A stretch of 64,000 nt of DNA from Lycocorax pyrrhopterus obiensis. Taxonomy: Eukaryota > Chordata > Aves > Passeriformes > Paradisaeidae. The position numbers were made by a program, and so were the translations under genes. Below the pieces are notes generated by a model that was given only the letters and a program-made list of their open reading frames with translations, ran no database searches and was not told the origin of the DNA. Location of the stretch: positions 35,369,633 to 35,433,632 of the forward strand of contig JACSVZ010000007.1 in assembly GCA_014706295.1 (NCBI GenBank), in the 5' to 3' direction. Positions 1 through 13,800 of this stretch are shown one piece after another; the stretch's first letter is position 1; the number at the start of each line of letters is the position of its first letter.

Positions 1-3000
1 GGCAGTAACAACACAGGCAGAAGGTCTTGCAATGCAAAAGATGTCCTGCTTAAAATAACCTTCCTTATATAAATCTTTATGCAGTAAATCTACCATGTTT
101 TCCAGAAAGGGTCACAAAATATTTACTGAATAAGCACTGGCAGCCTTGAACACATTTTTTTTCCTGATTCTGCCATGTTTTGCTATATTTTGGGACAGGA
201 AAAGTTGTATCAAGGAAGAGGAAAGCAATATGCTAGAGCCACAGCAAAGTCAACACTCTAAAAGCAGGCAAAGTTTTATAGCTGCAGGAGCAGAGGAGCA
301 GAGCAGGGTTTTGCTGCTCTACTTTACACTTTTCTATGTAAATAATGGTCAAATATCTTAGTTCCCGATGGCTGTCATTGACTGTGGGCTGACTCAGCCT
401 ACATCATTAAAAAAGAGAGCCAGGAGGAGATAACAGATGCCATCTTGCACCACAGTCATTCCTAACTAACAAATGTAATCAATACTAAATGGACTAGAGG
501 CATTTTATAAACCAATACAAATTTAGAGAAGTTAGAAAAAATAAGATTAGTAATGAAGTGAGAAACTGAGAAGTGTTTCTTGTTTACAGCACGAAAGTGT
601 ATCGGCTACAAAACATATTCACAGTGCAGGAGTAAAAAATAACAGATAAAGATTACCTACAGATTCATCAGATTTACCTTAATAGAGCAGGAAATTCTTT
701 CTCCAGCAGAGTGGCAAATGTTGGCAGTACTACAGTAAGGCTGGAAACTTCAGTTAGTTCATTTGCTTGTATTCCTTTCGGGAATACACATGCTGTATCT
801 TGACTAATTTTCTTTGCATTGATATACCACAAAGATACAAAGCACGAAAATGGATCCAAGCAACAACCAGATACAGCATATATTAATGGGCTTAGCCTGA
901 AGGGAGACTAGACCAGAGATGATATGTATGGAAAACTGACATGGAGAAACTCACTAAATAAGAATATCAAGCTATTTATGTAACATTAATCCATTGGCTT
1001 GAGAACATGAAGGTTCCTGGGGGACCACAGTTTGTTCTAATAAGTTTTACTCCAGCTGCTGGGTTAATATGAAACAGAAAGTTATTAGGAGGAAATATAT
1101 GCATATGGAAATATCCACTCCTGCCTCAGGTAATTTAAAGCTTATTCACATCCTCTTTATTCTTGTTTACAGAAAAAGGGTAATCTACCTCATGAACCAA
1201 CCCCAGTGTTTTGAGGGCTATTATCCTTCCCATTATTTAAAGAACACACTAAGATATGAGGTGTATGAGACCGGGTTTAACACTCTCTTAAATGGATCCA
1301 AGCTGTTATAAGTGACTTGCAGATCATGGCAGGAAGCACAATTTACACTAGATTGTGACGCTTCAGTGTAAAGTACCAAACTCTACTCTGTTTGCAATCT
1401 CCAGTTTAGCATTTTCCCTTTATCCACCTGTTCAATAGGACGTAGGTAATGGTGGGTAACCCTGCTGGCTACTGTCTTTATTGTACCTTTAAAACTATAA
1501 ATACAACATATTCAAGAGAAACATTTATCAGTTTTCTTCCTGTGTTATGTTTTTTTCTTTTTCATATTTTCCAACTCTGCTGTATAGCTTCAGTTGATGA
1601 ATGCAGGAGTTCAGTATTGGGTTACGGGTCACATTTAAAGCCCAAAATTCTCAAGACAATATCCACAATGTCCTTCAGATATTGTTCTTGCTTCCTTTGC
1701 CTTTGAGCAAAGGAATAGCTTTTGAGCAGTATACATGCAATTATAACCTACATTTATATTTCAGTCTATAATACAAATTTTTACGTTTCTTACAAAAGTT
1801 TTAACAAGTTATACTGTAATTCAGTTCAACTGGCAATATGGGAGGAGTTTTTGACATCTAAGATTAAACATTATCGTGCAGGTACAAGAACCTAACTCCA
1901 GGTATAGTCCCCAGGGAAAAAAAGGCAATTTCAGAGAAATGTTCCCTGGAAATAATTTCCTTCTTTACATTAGAATCATTCACTCCAAATGGCTGGTTTT
2001 TTTCTCCAGCTTTTTTAAAAGAGATCTGAACAGATACTCTAATGCAGGTCTTTTCATTACAGACATCTACATTAAAAGAAAATCTGAACAAAACCCTCCC
2101 CTTTAATATATTGTTTCAACTTAATAAAAATCAACAACAGTTTGTGCTTGTCTTCATTGGATCTACTTCTCAGAGACAATGGAACGCCTTTAAATGAACA
2201 GAAAATAAGATTAGATGGTAAGAAAGGTCTGTATTTTCAGAAAACTGAAAAAAATAAAACCTTCATTGAGGTATAATCTGAAGGTCTTTGATTCACTAGA
2301 AGTCAATAATTTTATTGCAGAAAATCACCCAATGGAAATCAATAGAAAAAAAAATTTAATTGAATTCAGGGATGTGTAATATGTTTATACATTTTCTAAT
2401 ATATGTTAATATTTTCTCTTCTTCCCACAGCTCCTGAAAAGATGTATATCCCAGTGACTATTTTTAGGCAATGGTAAGCTGCAAGGAATGCTGTTAGCAG
2501 CAAGTGGATCTAGCAGTCCCTCTAAAAATTGGGTACCTTAATTGTCTGAGTTCAGTGCTTTGAATATTGAACTACATGCTGTAGTGTTTAACGTTTTGAC
2601 CCATTCAACCCAAATTCTTAAATGGCAGGGTCAGTGCCACAGTGAGTAGTTAGGGTAAAAAAAAAAGGAAAAACCACAAAATTATTATAGAACTCTAGTA
2701 TTATGCATAGTTTTATTGTGGCAAGATGCCCAGGGCTCGTAAAAGATAAATGAGGTTTGAAGTGGGGGGAGAGGAGAAGAATGTTGTTAAATTTAATAGA
2801 AGTTCTTTTATCTTTTTTTTTTCTTCTTCTTTTTTTTTTTTTTAAATTGGCAAGGGAATGCAAAAGACATCAAAGCAATTTTTAGTTTTCCTATAAATCT
2901 ATAAGAAAACGAATTTCAGCAACAACTTTCTCCTTTTATTACTAAGGTTCTTTTGGAACCTGAAAGGGAGTATAATTCAGTGCTTTTCAAATTTCTTTGG

Positions 3001-3931
3001 AGAAATATAATAAATCCAATATATATGAGAAAATTTATGAGCTATTTTTGTATAGATGAAACATACACAGTTACTGGATCCTTTTTCTGATTTATTAAAA
3101 TGGCTTAAAAAAAATAGCCTAACAGATCTGTCTGTGAGCATTTCCCTTTGAGAAGTATTCATTAATTTCTAGACCAGAAGTCCAACAACATGGTAGAGCA
3201 AGTTAGTTAAATAACACCATTGCTTTACCTAAAACCACCAGCAGCAGTATGAATCTGTGATTGAAGATCAGTGGAAAAATGCACAAATCCAGAATGCTGT
3301 CCTTGATCATGACAGCCACAGGATAAAGATACTATTGCCCAGCTACCCATAAGTTAATTGCTTTTGTTCTTTTTTTTTTATTCTTGCAGGAAGAAAAGCC
3401 TGTCTGACAAAGTTCACTGTGATGTATGTGGACATAATACATTTCATATTTCCGCATGTTCTCTTTTAAGTCTTTTCTTGCAAAAGCTTGCATAAATCCT
3501 TTTATGTTTGCATTGTGGTCTGATGTTTGAAAGTTTTGCACATAGTGGAATATTTGCTTATGCAACAAGGTAATTAATATCTACGCTGGATAATAAAGCA
3601 TACATTTTCATTTCCCTCTGAACTATTTGGTCAATGTTCGGGTTCCAGAAAAAATATAGATGCGACAGCATGGTCCTTCTAAGGACAGGTTATCTTCTGC
3701 ATAGGTAGTTGGTCTATGTGCTAAGATGTCACTGCACTGCCTTTGCCGTGGCTTAATAGTTTGCTTTAGCATTACTTGTTACATGGGATAAAATGCAAGA
3801 ATTGTTACACAGTGCAAATACAATTTTATGCGGTGTTTTGTGTGAAGGCTGTCCAGTGTCATTGCTTCATGCATTTCTTCCAAAAAAGATCAAGATTGTT
3901 TTCCATTTGCACATATTTGCATATCCAGTTA
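1..3931. other. Unannotated AT-rich non-coding DNA
   Basis: I recognise no gene, exon, RNA gene or interspersed repeat here. Open frames are at most about 85 codons, have no family resemblance and lie on both strands, as expected by chance in AT-rich DNA. The only distinct local feature is the pyrimidine tract at 2811-2843, listed separately. Confidence 0.6.
2811..2843. repeat. Pyrimidine (T-rich, TTC) low-complexity tract
   Basis: This is an uninterrupted run of T and C made of two oligo-T blocks separated by three TTC units. Read on the minus strand it creates a Lys/Arg-rich open frame that is an artefact of low complexity. Confidence 0.85.
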
Positions 3932-4360
3932 CAGAGTCATAGAAAGTTAAAGGTTGGAAGTGACCTTAAAGATCATCTAATCCCAACCTCCCCAGCCATG
4001 GCCAGGGACACCTCCCTCTAGACCAGGTTGCTCAAGTCCTTCTCCAGCCTGGCCTTGAAGACTGACAGGGTTGGAGCACCCACAACCTCTCTGGGAAATC
4101 TGTTCCAGTATCTCACCACCCTCACAATAAATTTCTTTCTGATGTAAGCCTAAATTTCTCCTCTGTCAATTTATGCACATTACTCCCTGCCCTGTCACTA
4201 AAGTTCCTGGAGAGTCCCTCCCATGCCCCACTCCTTAGACCTGGAGGACTGATGAAATAACTGCTTGAGCTTGAGCCCTCTACCACCTCTCCTGTGGCTC
4301 TGTAGTCCCTCTTAATGCTTCCGAGACTGCTGCTGGCTATGCCATCAGCTCCCGTATGTT
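3932..4360 (-). mobile_element. CR1 LINE, 3'-end fragment, minus strand
   Basis: The plus strand starts with a degenerate copy of the CR1 terminal octamer (TCATAGAA). It then reads through the CR1 tail in reverse: the region equivalent to GGTTGGAAG, the block around GATCATCTAATCCCAACC, and the segment containing ACCAGGTTGCTCAAG. It continues through a stretch around 4040-4130 typical of the end of CR1 ORF2 and its 3' UTR. The copy is 5'-truncated, as CR1 copies usually are, and is too mutated to code. The distal boundary near 4360 is uncertain because similarity fades after about 4300. Confidence 0.88.
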
Positions 4361-7159
4361 CCAGTCAGTTAAGATTTGTCTTTGTTGCATATAAACTCTA
4401 CTAATATACATCTAAACAATGCATTAATTGTGTTGAAATTAGCATACTGGTAATCTTAATGTGGAGGTCATGAAAAAGCTAAGAGTAACAGAACCACCCT
4501 CTTCTCTGTCTCCCCGGCAGGGGTTGTTCATATTGCAGTAGATTTATTCATATCTGAAATTGTAGATTAAAGAAAAAAATAAAAAAGGACAAGTTTCCAG
4601 ATGCCCTCGCCAGTATATATTTTCTTGCAAAAAACCAACCACCCTTATTCTTCTACTCTTGGAAGAACTATGGCACAATCATATGAAGAAATCTGGCCTA
4701 GAAAAAAACATAAAAAAGAAGCTTACCTTAATTACATATTTCTTCTTATTCAGTGGTTATTTTAATGGAATCTAATGCTCAGAGTTTGCATCTTGACATA
4801 AAATCTCTCCAAAGAATCACAGTTTGGGTATTTTTTACAAAATGTAAAATAAATTACTTTGTTGTTAGGATTCTGACATGGAGATAACATGAGCTGAGGA
4901 ACTGCTCTTATGAATCTGTGGCAATTTCAGACAAATTGAAATTCTAATTCGTAGATCAAAAATCAATGAAACATCTTGCCCTTGCATATCCAGTAATTTC
5001 TTTTTGGAAACAGGGGATCTTTCTTTCTTCATACACAAATTTCATTTCATATGTGGCTTTCCTTTCCATATTCCTTATCTTTAACGTTATTTTGTCATCA
5101 AAGGATAGAATTCTTCATTTTGTATCACTCTAAGTAATTCTGTGTTTCTAATGCCACATAAATTCAACATGTACACAAGAAGTGCAGTATGTCAGTCCTT
5201 TAAGAGGAAGTTACATCTAGTAGTGATGACTTATGGGTTATGTGGATGTTATCCACTTATCTACACAATAATTTTGGACTATAATTTAGGGTTTTTACCT
5301 TAGAATATCTTTTGATTTTGAATCTTGGTACAAAATATTAATAAATACACTAACTACATTAAAATACATTGTAAATGAATAAAACAATTAATATTAATAG
5401 AATGTTAGCAATATTCCATTTCTATATTCTCTTAGATTTTCCTATTTGTGTTTTTCAAATTAACTATAATACCTGAAAATTTAGAACAACAAATAAATTC
5501 TTTTATCATGATTGGGAGTTTTGTTTTATAAAATACAAGGTATCTTTTCTGATTTGAGCCAAGTTCACTATCCCTAATTACATGAAAATTTGCATAAAAG
5601 GTAATTTTGAATTCTTTAGAAAACAGCCTGCTCAAAACTTTGTCCAACTTAGAGTGCCTTAAGTATTATGCAATTCTAAGAATAATTAAATTAAAACAAG
5701 TAAAATTTTCAATTTTAAAATGGATCGGTCACCAACTTCTCTTTGAACATCTAAGCTATTCTCTTCCAGCATGGGGTAAAACTTATCTATAATTCAGTTT
5801 TCGACAAGCGTGTCTTAGATCAGTGTGCAACCCTAAGGGCTTAAATCAATATTTTAAGAGTCAACTAATTTAGCACTGTGAGGAAAAACCCAAACCCACG
5901 TCTAAGTAACAACTGAAGAGCCGTGGAACACTTCTGATTTAATGGGCATTCTAGAAAACTGTGAGGTAGTTGTGACAACAGTTCAAATGCACTGTGCACG
6001 CAGATAGCACCGTAATTGCAAAGGAGATTTGTAACAGTGCAATGGATATCAGGAACTTTGCAAGTTGCAGCCCTGTACGATCACAGGAAGATTTTACACT
6101 GCTCCAATTATCAAGAAAGTACCTTAAAATGCAGAGCACCTGTGGAAATATGCTTATAAAAGAATGTTGCTAAAACTTCCAAATACATCATGACTATGAA
6201 AATGTGTTTGCCTTTAACTCCATCCTGCTTGGCATCATTACCATTGTAAAATAAATTTAAACCAAAGGTGTTATGATGCATGCAAAGAAAAGGTAAACAC
6301 TAAATGATATTTTACATGTGTTTTACAAATGGAGTCAGATATTGTTTACTGCTAATCTTTGAATTTATTTAGTAGGAATAGAAAAGACTTCAGAGACTGA
6401 CAGACAGGAATATTTTAAACACAGAATAATCCTTGCACTATTTTAATAGCTAGTCAACGATCCTATTTGCGTAAGAGATGAACACTAATATTTTCAGATA
6501 GAAAGAAGAGGCTGACATCTTTCAAGGAGCAATATAAGGAACTGCATAAAATATATAAAAAACTAGAAATGTTAACGCAGTGAGTTGGATATAAAAGGAT
6601 GCATCCACTGTTACAAGCATTTGCGGCTAGACAGAAACAGAACGACCTCTGAGAAACAGCAGTGTCAGGGGCTGTGATGAGTGATCTCCCTAATGTGGGA
6701 GATCTCTGCCATAATTTGTAATCCTAGGCAGCTGGCTGTCCCTCTACAGGAAGATTCTTTACAGCTGAGAGATACTCACAAGAGTAAAGGGATGGATTTG
6801 GTGTTGAGAAACTGTATGAAAGAGGGAATGATTTCTTGAAAGAAAGGCAGACCCTGTTCTGAACCAACTCTCACTCTTTCCCTGATAAGCAGAGTTATTG
6901 TCTAAGGCCTTTTGAGAAATAAATCAGTAAACCTTGCCACTAGTTTTCCATGGATGGTTCAAGTCACCTCTTGGCCAGCACCCTCATCCTTCTCCTTTTC
7001 CTCCAGGACTCTGCAGCAAAAAGAAACTTTTCTTCAGTTAGATAATTAATCAATGAAATTATTATTATATGGAGTTAATTCAGTATCCTGGGTTATGATA
7101 TTCTCTATTAATATAGATAAAGCTTGTTAAAATGCAAGTCATATCAAAGTAATCAATGT
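4361..7159. other. Unannotated AT-rich non-coding DNA
   Basis: I recognise no gene or interspersed repeat here. A short perfect hairpin lies at 6683-6704. The open frames (up to 71 codons) show no domain or motif. Confidence 0.6.
6683..6704. repeat. Short perfect inverted repeat (8-bp stem, 6-nt loop)
   Basis: GATCTCCC at 6683-6690 and GGGAGATC at 6697-6704 are perfect reverse complements around TAATGT. There is no T-run after it and no gene beside it, so no function is implied. Confidence 0.6.
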
Positions 7160-7570
7160 CCACTGGTTATGGAGGCAACAGGTACACATCATTGCTAGGT
7201 CACTCTCAATTGTCTTTGAAAGGTCATGGCAGCCAGGAGAAGTGCCTGAGGGCTGGAAGAAAGCAAATGTCACTGTAGTCTTCAGAAAAGGCAAGAAGGA
7301 GAACCTAGGGAACTAAAGGCCTGCCAGCATGTAAAGGTGATGGAACAACTCATCCTGGAGACCATCTCCAAGCATGTAGAAGACAAGAAGATGATCAGGA
7401 AGAGTCAGCATGGATTCACCAAAGGAAAATTAGGCTTGACCAATCTGATTGCCTTCTGCAATGGGACAACTGGCTTAACAGATGAGGGGAGAGCAGTGAA
7501 TGCTGTATACCTGGACTGCAGCAAGGCTTTTGACATTATCTCTCCTCAATATACAAGTGTAAATCCCAGT
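7160..7570 (+). pseudogene. CR1 LINE ORF2 fragment, reverse-transcriptase domain (dead)
   Basis: This is an internal fragment of CR1 ORF2 that once encoded part of the reverse transcriptase used for target-primed retrotransposition. The frame at 7337-7579 keeps the segment SQHGFTKGKLGLTNLI and then YLDCSKAFDII. The latter matches RT motif A, which carries the catalytic Asp (family form LDFSKAFD). The preceding 170 bp align to the upstream CR1 segment (around GAAGTGCCTGAGGGCTGG) but carry stops, and a short piece near 7320-7335 is missing. Similarity stops abruptly near 7550-7570, inside the RT domain, so the 3' half and tail are absent. The same HGFTKG...LTNLI block recurs in the longer copy at about 21.68 kb. 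Confidence 0.9.
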
Positions 7571-7723
7571 TTAGGGTAGTTGGCAAGCATATATTCACAT
7601 ACAGAGAAACTTAACCCGTAAGGACAGTAATCTAGGAGAGCAGTAAAGGCAGAATTAGTAACCTGTTTCTGAAAAAGTCACTCAGGAAGAGTTTTGTAAA
7701 AGTTCAACTAATGTTTCAAAAGC

Positions 7724-7842
7724 ATAGAATCATAGGATGTTTTGGGTAAAAAAGGACCTTAAAGACCATTTAGTTCCAACCCCTCTGCTCTGGACAGGGA
7801 CACCTTCCACTAGACCAGGTTGTTCAAACATTGCTCAAAGCA
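7724..7842 (-). mobile_element. CR1 LINE 3' tail, minus strand
   Basis: The plus strand begins with AGAATCATAGGAT, a copy of the CR1 terminal octamer repeat in reverse. It continues with the tail blocks around GGACCTTAAAGACCAT and GGACACCTTCCACTAGACC, then ACCAGGTTGTTCAAA. Only about 120 bp remain. It lies about 150 bp from the plus-strand RT fragment but in the opposite orientation, so it is a separate insertion, not that fragment's missing tail. Confidence 0.87.
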
Positions 7843-10800
7843 CCATGGAATGTGACATGTCAAGATTTTAGATATTAGTCACAAATGAGCAAGTGTTGTA
7901 CATGATACTCTAAATAAATTAAAATGCCAGCTCTTTTCACTGTTACACAAGTAGTTTGAACATATTTATAAAGTGGACTTCCCAGGAATTTATTCTTAGC
8001 AAGCAATTTGTAGACATGAGCAAATTAATGGTCTCAGTTTCTCACTAGGTCAGAAGGCTTAGATCTATGATTTCTGATGCTTTTAGAAGATTGGTGATCA
8101 AATTTGTATAGATTAAAAGAAGAAATCTATTTTCCTGCAACTTGAAATTTCTGGTTTAAAAAGCTACCTTGCTTCCCTGATTATAAGCATCTTCATTTGT
8201 CTGTGAAGTCACTTAAACAGTTTGTGGTGTTTGTTTCTTCCTTTACAAGTTTTCTAAATTTCACTGGTTTCAGGAAGGCTGATTCCTTCACAGTCTTTGA
8301 GAAAGCGAGGGAAATACCTAAGAATTAGCTGATGCTGATTGCAGGGATTAAGATGAAAATGAAATTAGATTATGTATAAGGCACAACTAAACTTTATGAG
8401 CTCAAAAATGCGAAGAATTTATAGTCCATGTAATTCACAAATGTCCTTTCAAGAGATATACAGAGACAAACCTGAGCTATCTGTCATATAATGCCCAAAC
8501 TTTCTGAAAAGTCCTTCTTGTGATGCAGGCATTTGAATCTCATTGTTTAAAATATAATAGAGTTTCAAAAATCAAAGAGGCTAACGCAATTGAGAAAACA
8601 CCATTTTGAAAGAGATAATGGGACTATGATCAACTTTAAACCTTGTACTTTTTGAAGAAGGCAGATAGCAAAACACAAGCACTTTTCAAGGACATGGAGA
8701 TGAATTGGAGGAGTCAGTCACGCATTTCAGAAGAGAACATGTTTTGACACTCATAATACCACATTTCCAAAGTGCCATTGTTTCGAGAACTTTGAATCTC
8801 TCACCAGTCAGCTAAGTACTCCTTTGGTGTCAGGAGGCATAGTTTAGATACCCTTACTGCTGGATGCATATGTTTCTTGTGAGGAATGAAGTCCATGTGT
8901 TAGATAAAATGCAAGTCAGCTTACTGGAACGTGTTGCAGTCCAGTTTCAAGTCGGAGAATCAAGGAGATCATCCCAACATGGATGCAAGGGCTGGCAGGT
9001 AAGCAGATCTCAGAAAAACTGTTCTGAAGATTAAGGAACATCCAAAACTCTTTTTAAGGTAAGAATAAAATAGTCTCAGTCCAAGCAGCAGCACTAAAGC
9101 TTCTAGCAAAAGTCCTACTGCTGATATTCTTCAGTTTGGAAAGGTATTTATGCTTTGAAATTTATTTTTCTAAGATAAGACAAAAAGAGGCTTTCTCAGT
9201 TTAACAGTTTATATTAGATTGATTCAAAAGAGATATTTATTTTAAATATTCTTGCTTTGTTCACAAACCCAGGTTTATAAAATTTTGTAGTTATTATGCC
9301 TGTGCAAAAAGACTACTGTATTTTTCGGAGAGTTTCTGGGGGAGCGAATAGACATTTGTAACATATATTCAATTTATTTTCCATTTAAAAAAATGTTGCC
9401 CAAGAAAGCCAAGAAATTTAATAAGTATTTTATTTTATCATTTAGGTTATAGGATTTTAATCTCAATTTTAACTTTATTAGGTAACTGACAGGTCTGTGT
9501 ATTCTGAATATCCTTATTATGTGTTCCGGAGGCATAAGACTGGCCATAATATTAAGGGGCCTTTTAAAACTTGGTAATTAGTCCTTATTTCTTACTGCAC
9601 TGGTTTAGATTTTCAATTAAAATTTAGTTCTATTTTTCGAGCTGCTAAGAGTAATTAAGGAGAATTTCAACATAAAACGTTGCTCACTCTCCAAAGTCAA
9701 GAGGAAAGTATGATTTACTTGAAACAATGAAAATTCAAGACGTAACTCTGCTAATTTTTAGGTGATGATTGTCTTTGAGGAACTCACCTTTTTTGTCTCA
9801 TTACTTCTCTTGAAAGCTCACCCGGCTCCAGGCAGCCCAGAGCTGAAATTTAAGAGGTGTCATCATAAATTGTTCCCTCTGGCTGTACAGGAAGTTTGTC
9901 TCTTGTCACATCTAGACCTGCACTATGTGCCAGAGTTCCTGACTGCCACTCACTGACAGCACTCAGATCCTAGAGGAAACCAGGGAACGTTTTTCTTCAC
10001 TGAAAACTTGAAATGGGAAAATGTGAACTGACACCTTTTGGGCACTGTAGTATTGGTCAGAGGAGAAGATAGTGATTGAACTAGATGTAAATGAGAAAAC
10101 AACAGATTGGAGAATGTTTATAAAGCACTAGAAGCAGTAAATGGGTTCAGGTCTAGGTGCTATTGACAACCGTGTATAGAACCAATGGTGCCTAATGATG
10201 ACGTGTTTTCAATAAAAAATGAGCAGGATTTTCTTCCAAAAAAAGTGGCACTGTTTGCCATAGGCCATTTCACTTGCCTGAGGAAGATTTATTTTTTTAT
10301 GAAACTCTGACTAAAAACTGAAAAAAAGGGCAAAGACAAGAATGATTTTTTTCATGAATAGTTCTTTTAAGATTTCCTGAAGGGACTGACGGGTGCTTGT
10401 ACAAGACCTTTTAAAAGTTACATCTCTGTTTTCCTCTCTGCTGACACTGTATGTTCCCTCTTCATCAGCAATTTCTCGCAAGTGAGCAGCCATAGCAGCG
10501 CTATGTTTTTCTTTTATTTAAAGAAAGTTCTTGAAAAATACATCTGTCTGTGCAAATATTCGACGTGTAATACAGTTTACTGAGGTTCAACTTTTTTTCC
10601 CACTTTTTTCCTTCAATTTTTCCCCCAAATCAAACATGCAGACTCTAAGTGAAATCATATATAGAGAGAGTTTGTGCACTTGGGGATACCCTGATTTTAA
10701 TGATTTTCAATTTAAATTTCTTAAATTTCTTAATTTCAATCTTCCAGAGAGAATGAGTGCATAACATAAGAAAGAAACAAACAGAAAAGCTGGATGTTTG

Positions 10801-13800
10801 ATATGTTTATTCAGGTAACTATTTGAAATGTTGACAAATGCTTGAAAAATGCTGACAAAGGTTTTAAAATAAAATAAAATATAGCTTTTTTTAAAGTATA
10901 GGATTTATTTGTTTGCTGTTCTAGCTTTTATCATTTTAGACCTGTCTACAACAATAATACTGGAAAAACTTGATGCTCATGTACAAAAAAAGGCAGTTGC
11001 TTCACCTTAGAATTCACTTTTAGTTCCCTTTCCTAATTATTGCAAATGCTTCTTGTAAAAAAAAAAAAAAGAAAAATGCTGACCTTAGCTAAACCAGAAA
11101 TCAATTTTAATAACTTTAGCTCATTGAATATCTAAGTTAAAGAATAAAGTTGATAGAAATTGTTCTGTAGACTTCAAAATTTTGGAATTTTGCCCTTTCT
11201 GTTTTACTTATTTTGATAGGATAGAGGAACACTGCTTAACTTTTTGAGGTCTGCATTCTCACGGCTTGCTATGCAGAAGCTACTTGGGATATGAACCTAT
11301 GGCCTTCTATAAAGAGCATGTACTAATCATTAATAACAATAAATATAAATTATTAATTTCTTATCATTTTCTTTACGTGTTCCCAGAATACAAGATTATT
11401 CAGGAAAAGTACTCATGTGGTCATAAAATACAACAGAATACAAAATACTTTTCCTCATAAGTGGCTCCAATAATTCTCTGCTGGACAGGAAGAAGACTAT
11501 CAGCCTCCTCATCATCCTATGATGTGAGATTCAGATGATGATGTGTCCTCTGCAATTTAAAAACCACAAAATCTCACTCTCTCATACTGTCTTTCTCATA
11601 TCTTTTAAAAAGGACAAGTCTTTTGCTTACCACCTGAAATTTTCACTGTTTAGCTTCCATTTGATGGTCTACTGCAGCTGGAACACCCATTTCCACTAGA
11701 ATCTCCATGCATCATGAGACACCACAGCAGGGAGCATCTTCAGATATTTCTAAGTATACTGGCACCTCTGTTTAAAGGTCATCATTCCCTCTTTCTATGG
11801 CAGTCTTCAGACATTTTCTTTTGTTGTCTGGCATAATTATTCTTGTACACATAAATGGCACCGTGTGTTTGCTATTGCGCACAGATGGAATTTGTTCTAT
11901 ACACTAACCTGTGAACAAATGAAGATTGCACAGATCAAATGTTAAAACCCCAGCAAACAAGATGAGCTTATTTTGAGAAAGTTATTATTATTTTAGGATT
12001 GTTTAGTGCTGTGCTGTGTTTACCATAACAATAGTGACTTGGTTTGTAAGTACTAGTTTGTTTTTTTTTCTCTACATCAACTACCAAAAAGTAAATAAAT
12101 TGCTGTTTAACTTTTTAACAGATGTGAAGAAAATCTAACCAACACTCATGAAAGTAGGAAACATATGCTAGTTATTTTGTTAAAGAGTAATTTTTGGATA
12201 ACATTATGAATTAATTTGTGTAATAAAACTTTGTATTCTAAAGTGCAATTCTTAATATTCTGCATATTTACATTAAAGATATTGAATTCTCTGAATGTAA
12301 ATCAGGATATTTTCATAATCACATATTGTAGCAAGAAGAAAGAAAGTGCTAAATTCAACCTCAATATTTTCAGAAGACAGAATGCTCTGAACAGACAACA
12401 AAATTTCACAAAATATTATAGGATTCTCAAAATTCTCAACATGTCTGAGCTCTGAATGAACATTTTGTTTTCTTGTCAGTGATTCAGAATATCCACAGCT
12501 ACTTTCCAGTGACTAGGAAAATGTCATGCCAACTGGGATCAAGCTTTATTTTAAAGTTGAAGGCATGAAATAAGCACTAAGAAGACAATTGTACACCTGT
12601 TTTCAAAAGTAGATAGGCATCCCAGATCTACTTTGCTTTTGAGAATTTGGCTGAGGAACATATTTCAGAAGCCCAATAGTTCATAACACTATTCCAAATG
12701 TTCTACTCTGTATGCCTAATTAGGCTGCTGCACGTTTGCATAAGCATGATGCTTCATGATTAATGTATAAGTCACAGCATGGAGCCCTGAATAAATTCAT
12801 CCACAATCCTTCTCTCCATTTTTACTGCACAAATAACCAGGGTGCCTGAACTGCTGTCTATCATACCTGTAGATATGGCTATGTATTGTATGTAAAACTA
12901 TAGACTTCATTATGAAGTCATACCGATCTGTAAACTTTTTTTATCTAGAAATGTTAGTAACAATAAAATGTTAGCCCTTATGAAGCCATTGGCATGTATA
13001 CTTTCTGTGACTTATAAGAGGTTTGTTGGTGGGTTTTTTCCATGGTAAAATTAAGTAAGAACTCTGTAGCTTTATTCTCAAAATTGAACTTGATTATATT
13101 TAAAACAAAGGCTTGTTAAATTAATAACCTAATAATGACTTTTGCACTATTACTCTTGGGATGATGTTAACCTAAAGCGAACAAGAACTTGCTCTTCAAA
13201 AAAGAGCAACATTTTAATAATTCAATAATGCATCCACTCACAGTCAAATTAAATAGGAAAACTCCTGAAAATGTTAACAAAGGCCTGATGAATAAAAGCC
13301 AGAGGATGTCACAGTAAGGGTGCCTGGAAAATGCAAGTCTAACCTTTGATGGTTAAGCAGTGCAGATATCTGGAGAGACTACAAGTTGATACACATTCTT
13401 TTTACTGCAATTCTTTGCACTAACGTGAAGTCTGATCTTAAGGGATCTTTCATTCAAGCTTAGTTTGTTTAAAAAAAAGAAAAAAAATCCGCTATTATTA
13501 TTTAAAGACTTTTTCCTTATGCCACAAATAGCATACACTGACTGTGATTTAATTTCATACATTAACATGACCATTGTCATTGTCTTGGACTAGAAGAGAA
13601 AGCTATCAAGTGCAATATTATTGGCAGCATCTCAAAGCTAGGCATAGAGTCAATCATATTTTGTGTAACGCGGAAAAGATAGAAACAAAACCATTTGAAG
13701 TGCCAAGAAGTGAAGACTATAAGCTACCTCCATTTTCTTTCAAATTGAAATTTTAAATTTTTAAAAGAAAAAAATATTCAGAGATTTGAGGGTCTTTTAA

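Noticed and set aside
2618..2863. Lys-rich minus-strand frame
   Set aside because: The basic run is the translation of the pyrimidine tract at 2811-2843; the rest has no motif.
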